Below are positions 10,107-19,659 of a stretch of DNA of 64,000 nt, in pieces. Both the position numbers and the translations under genes were made by a program. The stretch lies in NCBI GenBank assembly GCA_028752905.1, contig JAQNBH010000002.1, forward strand, positions 21,043,559 to 21,107,558, in the 5' to 3' direction. Every line of letters begins with the position of its first letter. Positions within the stretch are counted from its first letter, which is position 1. Origin of the DNA: Cladorhizidae sp. MBARI D1340-BT2 (Eukaryota; Porifera; Demospongiae; Poecilosclerida; Cladorhizidae). The notes under the pieces are model-generated. The model did not search any database, had not been told where the DNA came from, and saw nothing but the letters and a program-made list of their open reading frames with translations.

Positions 10107-11051
10107 TTAACCCTTCCACCGCTGGATTTACACAGCACTTTATTTAAATAGTGACGTTATTTTACATAATATTTTATATTCAACCAGGAGTGCACAAATG
10201 TCCCTAGCAACCATGGTTGATGTTATAGCATCGGTGTTGACAAACATTGTGGTCAACTGTAGGTTGCCTAGCAACTGACCACATACGATGAATATCATTA
10301 TAACATTTGATTGTTTGTTTTGATTGTATTTTTAGGCAGAATATGGACAGAGATTACATCATGATGTAAATATAATAAAATGACAGTGTCATATTTTACT
10401 AGGGCAGATAATTAGAAACCATAGCTAACAAACTACCTACTAGCTTTATATTATTATAGCTATATAGATGGATAGCTAGTACCCGCGAAGTACCCAGGTA
10501 AATGCTATTTTTTATACAAGTCAGAAAAAAAGCAGTAATGCCTAAAGGATCTTACATGTGTATGGCTATTTATGTTCCTGGGACATCTTGTTCCTGTTCT
10601 TCACCATCGTCAGTCTCAAGACCTGGATCCCTACGCAAATCAGCGCTACTATCTCTGGACTGGCAAAAAAAGGTTCTGAATCTACGATGTCATTCAGAGT
10701 TGCTAGCTCTTCAGGATCTCTAGTCTGTTCTCCGTGGTAGGCCCTTCTCCTTCCTCATCACTGCTTTCAACCTCAGACAGACCGAACTCGTCGTCATCCA
10801 GCATTGCCAAAACATCGTCCAATTTAGTCGAGAAGCCATTTTTTAATCGATCAGCTGAATTTGACGTCACGAATACCTTGGTTACCTAGGCACCATACGT
10901 CAGCTATTTTAATTCCAGCTCTAGCAAAGCAAGGGACACCCCCAGGTATATTTAGCACATGCGTAGCTAAAACTAACGATTTTATATATTTGTTTTTGTC
11001 GCGGTCATTTACAACTCCGCCATATGGCGGATACGGCGGTGAAACGGTTAA
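10107..11051 (-). mobile_element. piggyBac-like element inserted at TTAA
   Basis: TTAA flanks both ends (10,107-10,110 and 11,048-11,051), and the termini are inverted (CCCTTCCACCGCTGG left; CCGTTTCACCGCCGT on the other strand right). TTAA targets and CCC-type ends are typical of piggyBac. The 937-bp insert carries on the minus strand (about 10,690-10,845) an acidic stretch (L-D-D-V-L-A-M-L-D-D-D-E and E-S-S-D-E-E-G-E) like the N-terminal acidic region of piggyBac transposases, ending in a stop. No catalytic core is present, so it is non-autonomous. Kolobok also uses TTAA and is the alternative. Confidence 0.75.
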
Positions 11052-11236
11052 GGCGAGAGAATGCTTGGGCACACTTGTCGGAACATCTCACTTTGTTTGA
11101 TTCTTTCTTTCGGGTGAGTTCGGACAGGGGGGTAGCTATTGTCGCAAAGTCTGGTATAAACTTGCGATAATATCCGCATAATCCTAAGAAGGACCGGACA
11201 TCTTTCTTGTTTAAGGGCATTTTAAGGGGGGACATC
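11052..11236 (-). pseudogene. RT thumb/connection of element 2
   Basis: The minus-strand frame contains D-V-R-S-F-L-G-L-C-G-Y-Y-R-K-F-I and a following C-A-Q-A-F segment, the conserved end of the gypsy RT before RNase H. It is isolated between the palindrome insertion (higher coordinates) and the piggyBac-like insertion (lower coordinates). Confidence 0.88.
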
Positions 11237-11241
11237 TGCAC

Positions 11242-11990
11242 TTTAAAAAAAATTTTTTTTTAACCTGTGGTTACAACTTTAGAGCTCAGTAGATTCTGCA
11301 AACTTCATGGTATGGACTTGATATATAGCTCAAAAGATAGGTCTCTCTGTGTGCTCTCTTTTGATACTAAAATATGTTTCATAGGTATAACTATAGGCAA
11401 GTTACTAGACCCTAAAGCGGAGGGACCACAAAAACCTGCACCCCAAAACCGCCGGCCAAAACCATTCTGAGTTGCGAAGTGCCAAAAAATTAAAAATGGT
11501 ACGAGTGGCTAGAGGAAGCTCTAGAGCATACAATGAGTATATTGAGTAGGCGTGAAAAATTTATTACCTGGTCAAGCGCGCGGTTGGAAAATTGAAGGCG
11601 TTGACAAGGCGACGCTTTGTCAACGCCTTCAATTTTCCAACCGCGCGCTTGACCAGGTAATAAATTTTTCACGCCTACTCAATATACTCATTGTATGCTC
11701 TAGAGCTTCCTCTAGCCACTCGTACCATTTTTAATTTTTTTGCACTTCGCAACTCAGAATGGTTTTGGCCGGCGGTTTTGGGGTGCAGGTTTTTGTGGTC
11801 CCTCCGCTTTAGGGTCTAGTAACTTGCCTATAGTTATACCTATGAAACATATTTTAGTATCAAAAGAGAGCACACAGAGAGACCTATCTTTTGAGCTATA
11901 TATCAAGTCCATACCATGAAGTTTGCAGAATCTACTGAGCTCTAAAGTTGTAACCACAGGTTAAAAAAAAAGAAGGAAAAAAAAGTGGTG
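11242..11990. mobile_element. Near-perfect palindromic foldback element in RT
   Basis: Arms of about 350 bp (11,262-11,611 and 11,612-11,962) are almost perfect reverse complements; the centre falls at the turn GACAAGGCGACGCTTTGTC near 11,612. Both arms translate to the same meaningless 67-residue ORF on opposite strands. The insertion lies within RT, with (T)TTAA at both junctions (near 11,242-11,245 and 11,999-12,003), possibly its target duplication. The outer ~25 bp on the right is not palindromic. Such a long unbroken palindrome is usually unstable, so the copy is probably young. Confidence 0.88.
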
Positions 11991-12354
11991 TCGGTCCTCC
12001 TTAAAGTCTTGCACCGCAGCTACTTTGTCATCCATAGGCTTAACTTTCCCACTTCCCACTACATACCCGAGGTATACACAGCTCCCACTAGCGAAGGTGC
12101 ATTTCTTTTCTTTCACTGTCAACCCAGCACTTCTCAATTTGGAAAACACTACCTCCAAATGTGTCAGGTGTTCATTCCAAGAGTCACTGTGAATGATGAT
12201 GTCATCAAGGTATGCCACTGTATACTTCTGTAACCCTTCCAGTACCTCATCCATCAACCGCTCGAAGGTGGATGGGGCTGACACTAGCCCAAAAGGCACG
12301 GTTAAAAACTCATATTTACCTTGAGGGGTGACAAAAGCCGTCTTGTGTACATGC
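11991..12354 (-). pseudogene. RT palm (catalytic) of element 2
   Basis: Contains P-F-G-L-V-S-A-P-S-T-F and the catalytic box V-A-Y-L-D-D-I-I-I, then the standard C-x-F...Y-L-G-Y-V-V block. A 7-base duplication (ACCCTGA-type repeat near 12,356-12,370) breaks the frame between this segment and the upstream integrase-RT ORF. The 3' end is cut by the palindrome. Confidence 0.88.
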
Positions 12355-13974
12355 TCAGGGTTCAGGGTTCACAGGCACCTGATAGTATCCCTTTGATAGA
12401 TCTAAGGTGGTGATAAAAGCAGAGGACCCCAGACTCGAAATGAGTTCCTCTATGTTGGGTAAAGGGTAGGAATCATTAACTGTAACTTTGTTAAGTCTCC
12501 TATAGTCCACGCATATTCGACGAGACCCGTCCTTTTTGGCTACTAGTACAATAGGGGCCGCCCAAGGGCTTTTAGATGCTCTTATAATCCCTTGATTAAG
12601 TAAGGTCTTAATTTCTTCCTTCAAGGTGTCTAGGGCAGAATGAGCCAACCTGTACAGGGGTAATCTCACAGGGGTGGCCCCACCGGTTGGTATATCATGT
12701 TGTATCAAGTGTGTTCTACCCGGGATATCTTGAAAAACATCCTTGTACTTTTCTTTCAGAGTCTTCAATTCTATGTGTTGAGAGAGAGGCAGGGTGTGGG
12801 TGCATTCCTTCACTTTGTCAGAGGTTTCTTCCTCTTCATCAAAAGCCATAAACACAGAAGCCACAGGGGAGGTCCACTTCCTTATGCAGTTAATATGGTA
12901 GGTTCTATACCTTTTGACTGTCGCCCCTACATCCACCTGGTACGTCACACTTGTAACAACTTTGCTAATGGGGTACAGTCCCTCCCACTGGTTCATTAAT
13001 TTGTTCTTCTTTACTGGCCTGAAAACTAACACGTAATCACCCACTATGAATGTTCTCTCCTTGGCTGTTTGATCATGATACCTTTTCTGTTTTGTTTTCT
13101 CACTTATCTCTCTCTCATAGGCAAGATCTCTCACCACTTCCATGTTTGCCTTCAGTGTCTGTACGTACTCTACCACACTCGACTCGTCACTCTCTTCCTT
13201 TCCCTTCCAATAACGGACCATCTGGTCGAGGGGCATCCTCATCTCCCTCCCGAACAGCAAATTATAAGGGGAAAACACCGTGGTTCTATGAACGGTGCCC
13301 CTGTATGCCCATAGTACATAGGAGAGGCATTTGTCCCATTCGACCGACGGGTTTTGGGTAAGCTTTCTCAGCAATCTTTTTAGGGTGGCATTAAACCTCT
13401 CCACCATACCATCCGTCTGTGGATGATATGGGGAGGTCTTAATCTGTTTCATTCCCACCAGGCTGCAGAACTGCTTCATAACCTTCGACACAAAGTTGGA
13501 CCCGTTATCGGATATGATTTCCGTTGGTACCCCAACCCGGACCGTGATTTCTACTAAACAATTGGCTACCGTCTCGGCAGTCATGTTTGGTAAGGCAAAG
13601 GCTTCCGGCCACTTGGACTCATAATCCATAACCACAAGTATGTACCTGTTCCCTGCCTTTGTTCTCTCTAAGGGTCCAAAAATATCCATGGCCACTCTGG
13701 AAAAGGGCTCTCTTATCACGGGTAAGGGTTGTAGGGGGGCCTTAGTTGTCACCGCAGGGCCAGCCTTTTGACACAGGGGGCAGGACGCACACATCTCTTT
13801 TACCTCCTTTGCTATTCCTGGCCAATCCATTCTGACCCTGATTGCATGCAGGGTCCTCTCTTGCCCAAAGTGCCCAGCCCATGGAGTACTATGAGCCATA
13901 GCTAACACTTTCCCCCTAGCTACCTTGGGTAAGACAATCAGGTTCTTGCCCATCACATGGTAAGGCTCTTCCAA
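12355..13974 (-). pseudogene. Integrase followed by RT N-terminus (single ORF)
   Basis: A 539-codon open frame. The integrase zinc domain has H28, H35, C65 and C68. The catalytic core has D97, D156 and E192 (35 residues between the last two, the classic D,D35E spacing). A C-terminal integrase tail runs to about residue 380. After a short linker, RT begins near residue 425 and includes W-A-A-P-I-V-L-V-A-K-K-D-G and V-D-Y-R-R-L-N, then T-L-D-L-S-K-G-Y-Y-Q-V-P. Integrase and RT are therefore in one frame with integrase first, the reverse of ordinary gypsy. The integrase looks intact in its key residues. The ORF ends by frameshift at 12,355. Confidence 0.92.
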
Positions 13975-14094
13975 AAATAATCGTCACTACAACTATCAGC
14001 CTTAGCTCTTATGGTGTTTAGAGTGGGGTCATACCTCTGGGCCTTTTTTAGTTCCTCCGTAGTAATGACGTCATCTACTCCACCCTCTGTTTCT

Positions 14095-14596
14095 TCAGTC
14101 TCTCCCTCCTTTCCTTCTATCAATCAGGTCTGGTTGGACGTCCTCCGCTTCACTTCTTTCCTCGACTGGGTCCAGGGTAGATATGATGGGTTCATCTAGC
14201 TCCTGTTGTAAGCGAGCTCGCTCTTCATTTTCATCTTGTTTCTTCTGTTGAGCTCGGGTGACCATCATGCTCTTCTCCGGTCTGGCGGAAGCGTGTGGGG
14301 TCGACTCTGCATCTCTGCTCGAGGAATTATGTGGTTGGGTATGGGTCGTCTTCGTACTAGGTTTGGGGGGATGGGGCGTTACCGTCCTTCTTTGCCTCAT
14401 CATCAAGAGCCTGTCCTAGGTACCTTCTGAATTGTGGTATATCATACCCCAACAACATATCAGTTTGTAAATGCTCTGACAACCCCACTGCTAACTCCAC
14501 CTCTTTATCTCCATCCACTTTCAGCAATATTCTAGCTGCTGGAAAATAAATTTTCTTACTGCTGGCAGTGTGCAAACTCGAAACAAAAAAAATCAA
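14095..14596 (-). pseudogene. Protease C-terminal remnant and linker of element 2
   Basis: The ORF at 14,357-14,596 contains L-S-E-H-L-Q-T-D-M-L-L-G-Y-D-I-P, which matches the protease tail of element 1. A polar Glu/Gln-rich linker follows (14,095-14,406) in another frame. The D-T-G active site and all of gag are absent: the PBS lies only about 30 bp upstream of this remnant. Either the element is an internal deletion derivative or gag was removed after insertion. Confidence 0.75.
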
Positions 14597-14627
14597 TCTT
14601 CAACTCGGTAGAGGATTCGCCGCTTGG

Positions 14628-14646
14628 AATCCCACCGCTGCCACCA
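14628..14646 (-). other. Primer binding site (tRNA-Leu type)
   Basis: On the minus strand, TGGTGGCAGCGGTGGGATT begins one base after the 5' LTR. Its complement matches the 3' end plus CCA of animal tRNA-Leu (AAG/TAG type, AATCCCACCGCTGCCA), from memory of that tRNA. An identical 19-mer occurs at 47,747-47,765. Confidence 0.85.
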
Positions 14647-14647
14647 A

Positions 14648-15209
14648 TGTAAGCGTTGGCCTACTTAGCTCCAGCCGCTTTTGCTGAACTACAGTAGCCA
14701 CCCACTTATCAAGCCTGGCCTTGATAACAATTATTGCGCAATTGAAATTCCTCAGCTCAGACTTCCCAGCTAACAACCTTATTGTTAGCGCCTAATGCTT
14801 ATTAGACAACTTGAGTAGCGCCTAACGCTTAATAGACAACTCGAGAGAGATTAGAGTAATTAAGATTCATTCGGGGAGATAACAATATCTTTTACTCCCA
14901 CAGAAACATAAGTTCTTATCAAAACAGTTCCAACTCTAACTCTAGCTAATAATAATAGTTTAGTCCTTTTATAATTTACTAACTGTTTACGCCCTCAGAC
15001 CGCAGCATCCTCATTAGTGCTCTTGAAATGACCATATTAGGTCATTTCGAGTAGCCTTCCAGCTTCTGGTCTGGTCCAACCAGAACTGTCCACTTGTTCG
15101 GCTTCTTTATCAGGTTGGAATATGTTCGTGACACTACTTCCTGTGTCCTTCTTCCATCCTCTGTGTGGTTAACACTCTGGTATTTGGTCAGTCAGGGGGG
15201 TCCCTGACA
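14648..15209 (-). repeat. 5' LTR of element 2
   Basis: 562 bp, TGT...ACA, paired with 9,062-9,648. It is followed at 15,210 by the second copy of the target duplication TGTTG. It should carry the promoter for the element RNA; the TTATAAAAGG-type box seen in the 3' LTR is present here as well. Confidence 0.93.
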
Positions 15210-15690
15210 TGTTGTTAAGTTAAGTTATAGTATCTTGCTATGAAGCACTGTTCTCAAAGTCCTTGAAACATGCACCAATTATGAGCATGTGACCAAGCTT
15301 CATGATTAGTGTGACATATTTCCTAGAACATTGAGTCAAGAATTGTAATAGCATAACCAGGCCTATTTATAGCTGCAACTCTCTGTAACTGTCCACAATT
15401 TGCTAACGAGTATCTTGCTGCTCCATCATGACATTTGCAACCTTTCCCAAGTGATCTAGTAGCACAGGCAGCTCCTCCTGCACGTCCTCTAAATTGCCAA
15501 AAACATTTTCCAATGTCCCAATGATGTTATAACTGGATCGTAAAGGATATCAACATTGAGCCTGTCACAAGAATTGCATATTTCATGATAACTGATCTTC
15601 AAATGCTTTTATAGATGAATATACTTTGCTGAATAAAACCAATTGCAAAGAATGCAGGATAGACCATCTATAGGTCGTTACATCATCTCA
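15210..15690 (-). pseudogene. Gene-like repeat, proximal part
   Basis: Aligns in reverse complement with about 54,640-55,140. The minus strand reads a stretch with D-G-L-S-C-I-L-C and N-S-C-D-R (about 15,560-15,660). After a frame change comes a coiled-coil-like run (I-I-G-T-L-E-N-V-F-G, then V-L-L-D-H-L-G-K) near 15,405-15,540, ending at a stop. The peptide frame is partly conserved with the 54.8-kb copy (D-G-L-S-Y-I-L-C; N-S-C-D-R), so this may once have been coding. The protein is not recognised. Confidence 0.6.
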
Positions 15691-15734
15691 GGAGCCGCGG
15701 TACGTAATTTATGGAGTCTTATGAATTTCATTCA

Positions 15735-16065
15735 TTTTCCACCTGCACACTTGACTATGTACTTACATTTTAGCGCCTAATCAAAATTGTCATTGTATAG
15801 AGTAGGGCTTCCTGTAGCCACTGGTTCTAATTTCAACTCTCTAGGACTTGGCAATCTGGAGATATTTACGCACCAAAATCAGGCATTCAGGTTTTTGAGG
15901 TTCCTTCCACTTGTAGCTCTTATAACATGGCTATAGGTATATCTACGAAAAATATTTTAGTATCAACATAGAGCACACAGAGAGACCTATCTTTTAAGCT
16001 GTATATAAAGTCCATAACATGAAGTTTGCAGAATCTATGGAGCTATAAAATGGTAACCAGATTTT
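15735..16065. mobile_element. Half foldback element (one arm)
   Basis: Matches one arm of the 8,249 and 11,255 foldback family (TTTTAGCGCCTAATCAAAA, TTTCAACTCTCTAG, GGAGATATTT, AATATTTTAGTATCAA, GTTTGCAGAATCTA). The second arm is missing. Confidence 0.8.
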
Positions 16066-17175
16066 TTATTTTTTTATTTAAATAAATGCACCTGTCATCC
16101 CTGACAAACTCCCAGTTGACTCATTGCGAACTGGTGATGTTTATATTTTGTAAGAGTGATTCTATCACAGGTTAAGTATTGATTTGAGTGAGGATGTAAT
16201 CCTGTGTAAGTGCCTTAGAACTGTCCATTAATTTGGAAATGCAAATTCAGCTGCGATTGTGTCAATTTTATACCTGGAACAGACTAGCTGGCCAGATGTG
16301 AGATAAAAGTTTCTTCTTTCTGTTGAAGACTGAAGTATTTCTGTTCAACTGTTAGGACTAAAAAATGAACAGATTTAGTTAAAGAGAATCCTTGAATTGG
16401 CTTAGGGTAAATTGCTCTGTAACTAATTGATACCAACAGACAAGTTGTTTGGCACTTTTATTTTCTTTATTTTTTCCAGTTCCTGTGTGAGTAATTAGTT
16501 CTGTGCAGTTCAAAATCTCATTATAATAATATACTAGGACTTTATGGAAATCAGCTTTTTTGTTCAGCTGAGAGTAATCGTACAAGTTTGAATAAATTTA
16601 GAAGTGTACTAGTATTATGCATAATATGATGTAATGTTACATGTTTTTTACCTTCCTGTATGTAACCTGATATTCATCTCCCTCCTCTTGATGTTCGGAC
16701 TCTCCTCACATTTGGTGAGTATTTGAATCTACAATAATCATCCCCAATATCTTGCAATGTGCATAATACAACTACTTATTGTTGGTGGTAATAATACCCA
16801 CAACTGTCTATATCCCAACTCTCTTAACATGGTGTCATAATGTGCTCAGGATGCTACACACAAAACTAGATGCTATGGGTACATTTTCCTCTGTAAGTTA
16901 AAACTAGACCAACAACAGCTGTCTTTGCATGGAACTTGAGCACTATGTTGAATGAGCTCTATACTGGGAGGTAGCAACAGCAAATCTAATTTCTGCTGCG
17001 TTATATGTTTTGTTTGTTCTTGCTCTAGTACAGGCAGCATCCAGCAGTGAAGCTAGATATATTTAAAGGGAACTCTTAAGGTTGTTGATCTTGCTGTTCT
17101 TTTACTATTATAGTCTACTAGATAATGACAGGCTTAGATAATTTATCCACTAAAGCTTTGGATGTGGTACCTAGC
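16066..17175. other. No recognisable feature
   Basis: AT-rich, with no convincing coding, repeat or structural signal on either strand. Confidence 0.6.
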
Positions 17176-17179
17176 CCTT

Positions 17180-18617
17180 ATAATGGGCGTAAGCAGGGGG
17201 GTTTCTGGGGGTTCTGCAGAACCTCCCTTTCATTTTAATGATATTCATTGGAATGTGTTTGTGTGTGTTTTGCCCTCTCAGATTTCATTTCAGGCACTGG
17301 CACACTTTATTAATATAATTTTAATTATACATAGGTACATTGATAGTGTTAAATAATGTGGAAACAAAATTACAATAACTTAGGGCTAGGCCTAGCCCTA
17401 GCCCTAGCCCTTGACCATGGGGGAGGGGAAAATGAGAACCCAACGAATGTACTTTCTAAAGAAATCCCACAAACCCCCCATTCAAATAAGACCAATTGCT
17501 CAGGGTGCTCGGGTCCCACCGAGGGGCTGTCTGGTTGGTTGGACTTTGTCCTTCGACCGGTTAATGAGCTAATCATTGCACAGTTACACATCATGCACAT
17601 GTAGTGAGCATTAATAGTGGTTGTGGAACTAATGAGCTACAACTCTGCCATGAAGAGGCAACGACAAAATATGGACATCAGGTCATTTTTCAAAATAACT
17701 GCCATTGAGGATGAAGATAAGAGAAATTATTGCTAGCTATTTAGCTTGAAGCCTGTACACTTGATAAACCAATCTCATTTATTCAGATTCTAGTGAACCT
17801 CAGTCTGATCTGGATCATTCTGAAATCAGTATCACTCTGGAAAGCTGACATGAAGATAAAGTTCCTGTAGTTAATGAATGCTCAAGTGGAAGTGCCGAAG
17901 GACCAGAATCGTATGTTTATTATCTGCAAATGGGTCTATTGATGATGCTGCTTGGTTAATAAATGAGCTTTCTAGTGGTGCTAGATACTCTTTCTTATGT
18001 CACCATGATATACAATTGCCTAGTGTCCTTACTGGCACCTTATTACATAGCTATCACCAAAAGTTTAACATATTGAGGCTCAGTAAATATCCTTGGCTAG
18101 TCTACAGTTCTAAGGTAGATGGTGTATTTTGTACGCCTTGTGCCCTGTTTCTTCCATCTAGCCAACGTAAAGATAAAGGTTACCTGGTAATTAAGCCTTT
18201 TTCTAACTGGATCAAGATGAGTTGCACTTTGAATAATCATGCGAAGATTCAATACCATCGTGATTGTTTGCAGCAAGCAGATTCACAATTGAAAATCCAG
18301 CATCACGAGTAGATGTAATGACAAGCACTGCTGTTCAAAAGGAAATTAGTGAAAAAAGGCAATACTGAGGCAAATTGTTTGAGCAATTCTTTTTTTAGGC
18401 AAACAGGGTATTGCATTTCGTGGAAAGTTAGAGGATGTTGCATCGTCAAAGAATTCTGGAAACTTTTTAGCACTGCTAAAATCTTTTGCGGCGACAGACA
18501 GTATTTTATATGAGCATCTTTATTGTACCAAGGCAAAGAATGCAAAACACATATCACCAAGACTCAAAATGTAATTATTAATATTATAGGCTATGATTTG
18601 ATTCTTGCCAAAACAAT
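17180..18617 (+). pseudogene. hAT-family transposase, N-terminal half
   Basis: A hAT-like terminus (GGGCGTAAGCAGGGGGG and the GGGGGTTCTGCAGAACC palindrome, about 17,187-17,226) precedes a transposase N-terminus. Visible features are a TTF-type zinc-finger region (Y-P-W-L-V-Y-S, V-F-C-T-P-C-A-L-F, and H...Y-H, about 18,085-18,265), as in ZMYM1-like hAT proteins. A continuation near 18,310-18,617 (N-S-G-N-F-L-A-L-L-K-S-F) is typical of the DUF4371 segment. Frameshifts occur near 18,310, 18,365 and 18,575. The RNase H core and C-terminal dimerisation region are absent; satellite DNA starts at about 18,618. A telomere-like CTAGCC run lies at about 17,386-17,410. Confidence 0.75.
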
Positions 18618-18624
18618 ATCTGAG

Positions 18625-19600
18625 ATAAAAGAAGGAAAATGTCTGAAATTGCTCATTCTTTTAAAAATGGGAACGATAGCTTCCTTTTCAACATTATGGA
18701 ACTGTTTCTACTCATTAAACGACAGAAAATGTATTTTATTCACTTTTTAAGGGTGTGGGTCAAGTCTAGTGTGTGGGTCAAGTCTAGTTTGCGGGTCAAG
18801 TCTAGTGTGTGGGTCAAGTCTAGTGTGTGGGTCAAGTCTAGTGTGTGGGTCAAGTCTAGTGTGTGGGTCAAGTCTAGTGTGTGGGTCAAGTCTAGTGTGT
18901 GGGTCAAGAAAGAAACTATTTTGCTCCAGGGACGTTTTTGAGGGTTTTTTGAAAAAAATGTCCGAAACTGCTTAATCGTGTAAAATTGGCTTCCTTTTCA
19001 ACATATTGGAAGTGTTTCTACTCTTTAAATGACAGTAAACATCTTTTGGTGTGAAATCTCCCTTTTTGAAACGCTATTTGGTTCCAATTTGGACTTTTTT
19101 GGAGCATTTTGAGGAAAAACTGTCTGTAATCATTTATTCTTGTCAAAATGAGACATTAGCAACATTATGGAACCGATCTGCTCTTTAAATGACAGGATAT
19201 GTCTTTTGGTGAGAAATCTTCAGTTTTTAATTGGGACGTTTTATAGGGTTTTGAGGAAAAACTGACTGAAATAGATCAAGTTTGTCAAAATTGCAAATTA
19301 GCACTATTTCTCTTTAAATGTCAGAAAAAGTCTGTATTTTACGACATTTTAAAGCGTTTTGAGTAAAAACTGTCTTAAATCTCTGTCAAAATTGTCCACA
19401 TCAGCTTTCTTTTCTACATTATATAACTGTTTCTACTCTTTATAGGACAGAAAACTTCTTTTGGTGAGAAATCTTCCATTTTTTATGAAACAAGCTCCCA
19501 ATTGAGACTTTTTGAGCGTTTTAAGGAAAAACTGTCTGAAATCACTCAATGTTGTCAAAATGTGTATATTAGCTTCATTTTCAACATTATGGAGCTGTTT
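18625..19600. repeat. ~178-bp satellite block 1
   Basis: Diverged tandem monomers with the cores GAGGAAAAACTGTCTGAAAT, TTTTCAACATTATGGAACTG, TACTCTTTAAATGACAGAAA and CTTTTGGTGAGAAATCTTC. Monomer length is about 178 bp, with many truncated monomers. ORFs across it are chance frames and are not annotated. Confidence 0.9.
18751..18910. repeat. 18-bp minisatellite, copy 1 (9 units)
   Basis: Nine tandem copies of GTGTGGGTCAAGTCTAGT, embedded in the satellite. The third unit has the variant TTGCGG. The same array with the same variant position occurs at 24,651 and 34,103, which shows common descent. Being 18 bp, it keeps a frame open (V-W-V-K-S-S), but no gene context supports translation. Confidence 0.95.
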
Positions 19601-19659
19601 CTTCCTCCGCCCACTCGCAAAGCAGAACAAGAAATAAAGTTTTATATAATAATAATATG

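Larger units (their letters stand above)
9057..15214 (-). mobile_element. Ty3/gypsy element 2 (Gmr1-like), full structure, no gag
   Basis: A minus-strand LTR retrotransposon with LTRs at 14,648-15,209 (5') and 9,062-9,648 (3'), both TGT...ACA, and a 5-bp target duplication TGTTG (9,057-9,061 and 15,210-15,214). Downstream of the 5' LTR come a PBS, a protease remnant, a linker, integrase, RT, RNase H and a PPT. Integrase precedes RT. Gag and the protease active site are missing, so it depended on a helper or was deleted after insertion. Two later insertions split RT and RNase H (10,111-11,047 and about 11,242-11,990). Without them it would be about 4.5 kb. Confidence 0.93.

Noticed and set aside
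11490..11734. Identical ORFs on both strands of the palindrome
   Set aside because: Mirror-image frames produced by the inverted repeat; no similarity to any protein.
17386..17410. Telomere repeat
   Set aside because: Only about four CTAGCC units; too short and not a known animal telomere unit.
18751..18910. CRISPR-like array
   Set aside because: Units are contiguous with no spacers and lie in a eukaryotic satellite.
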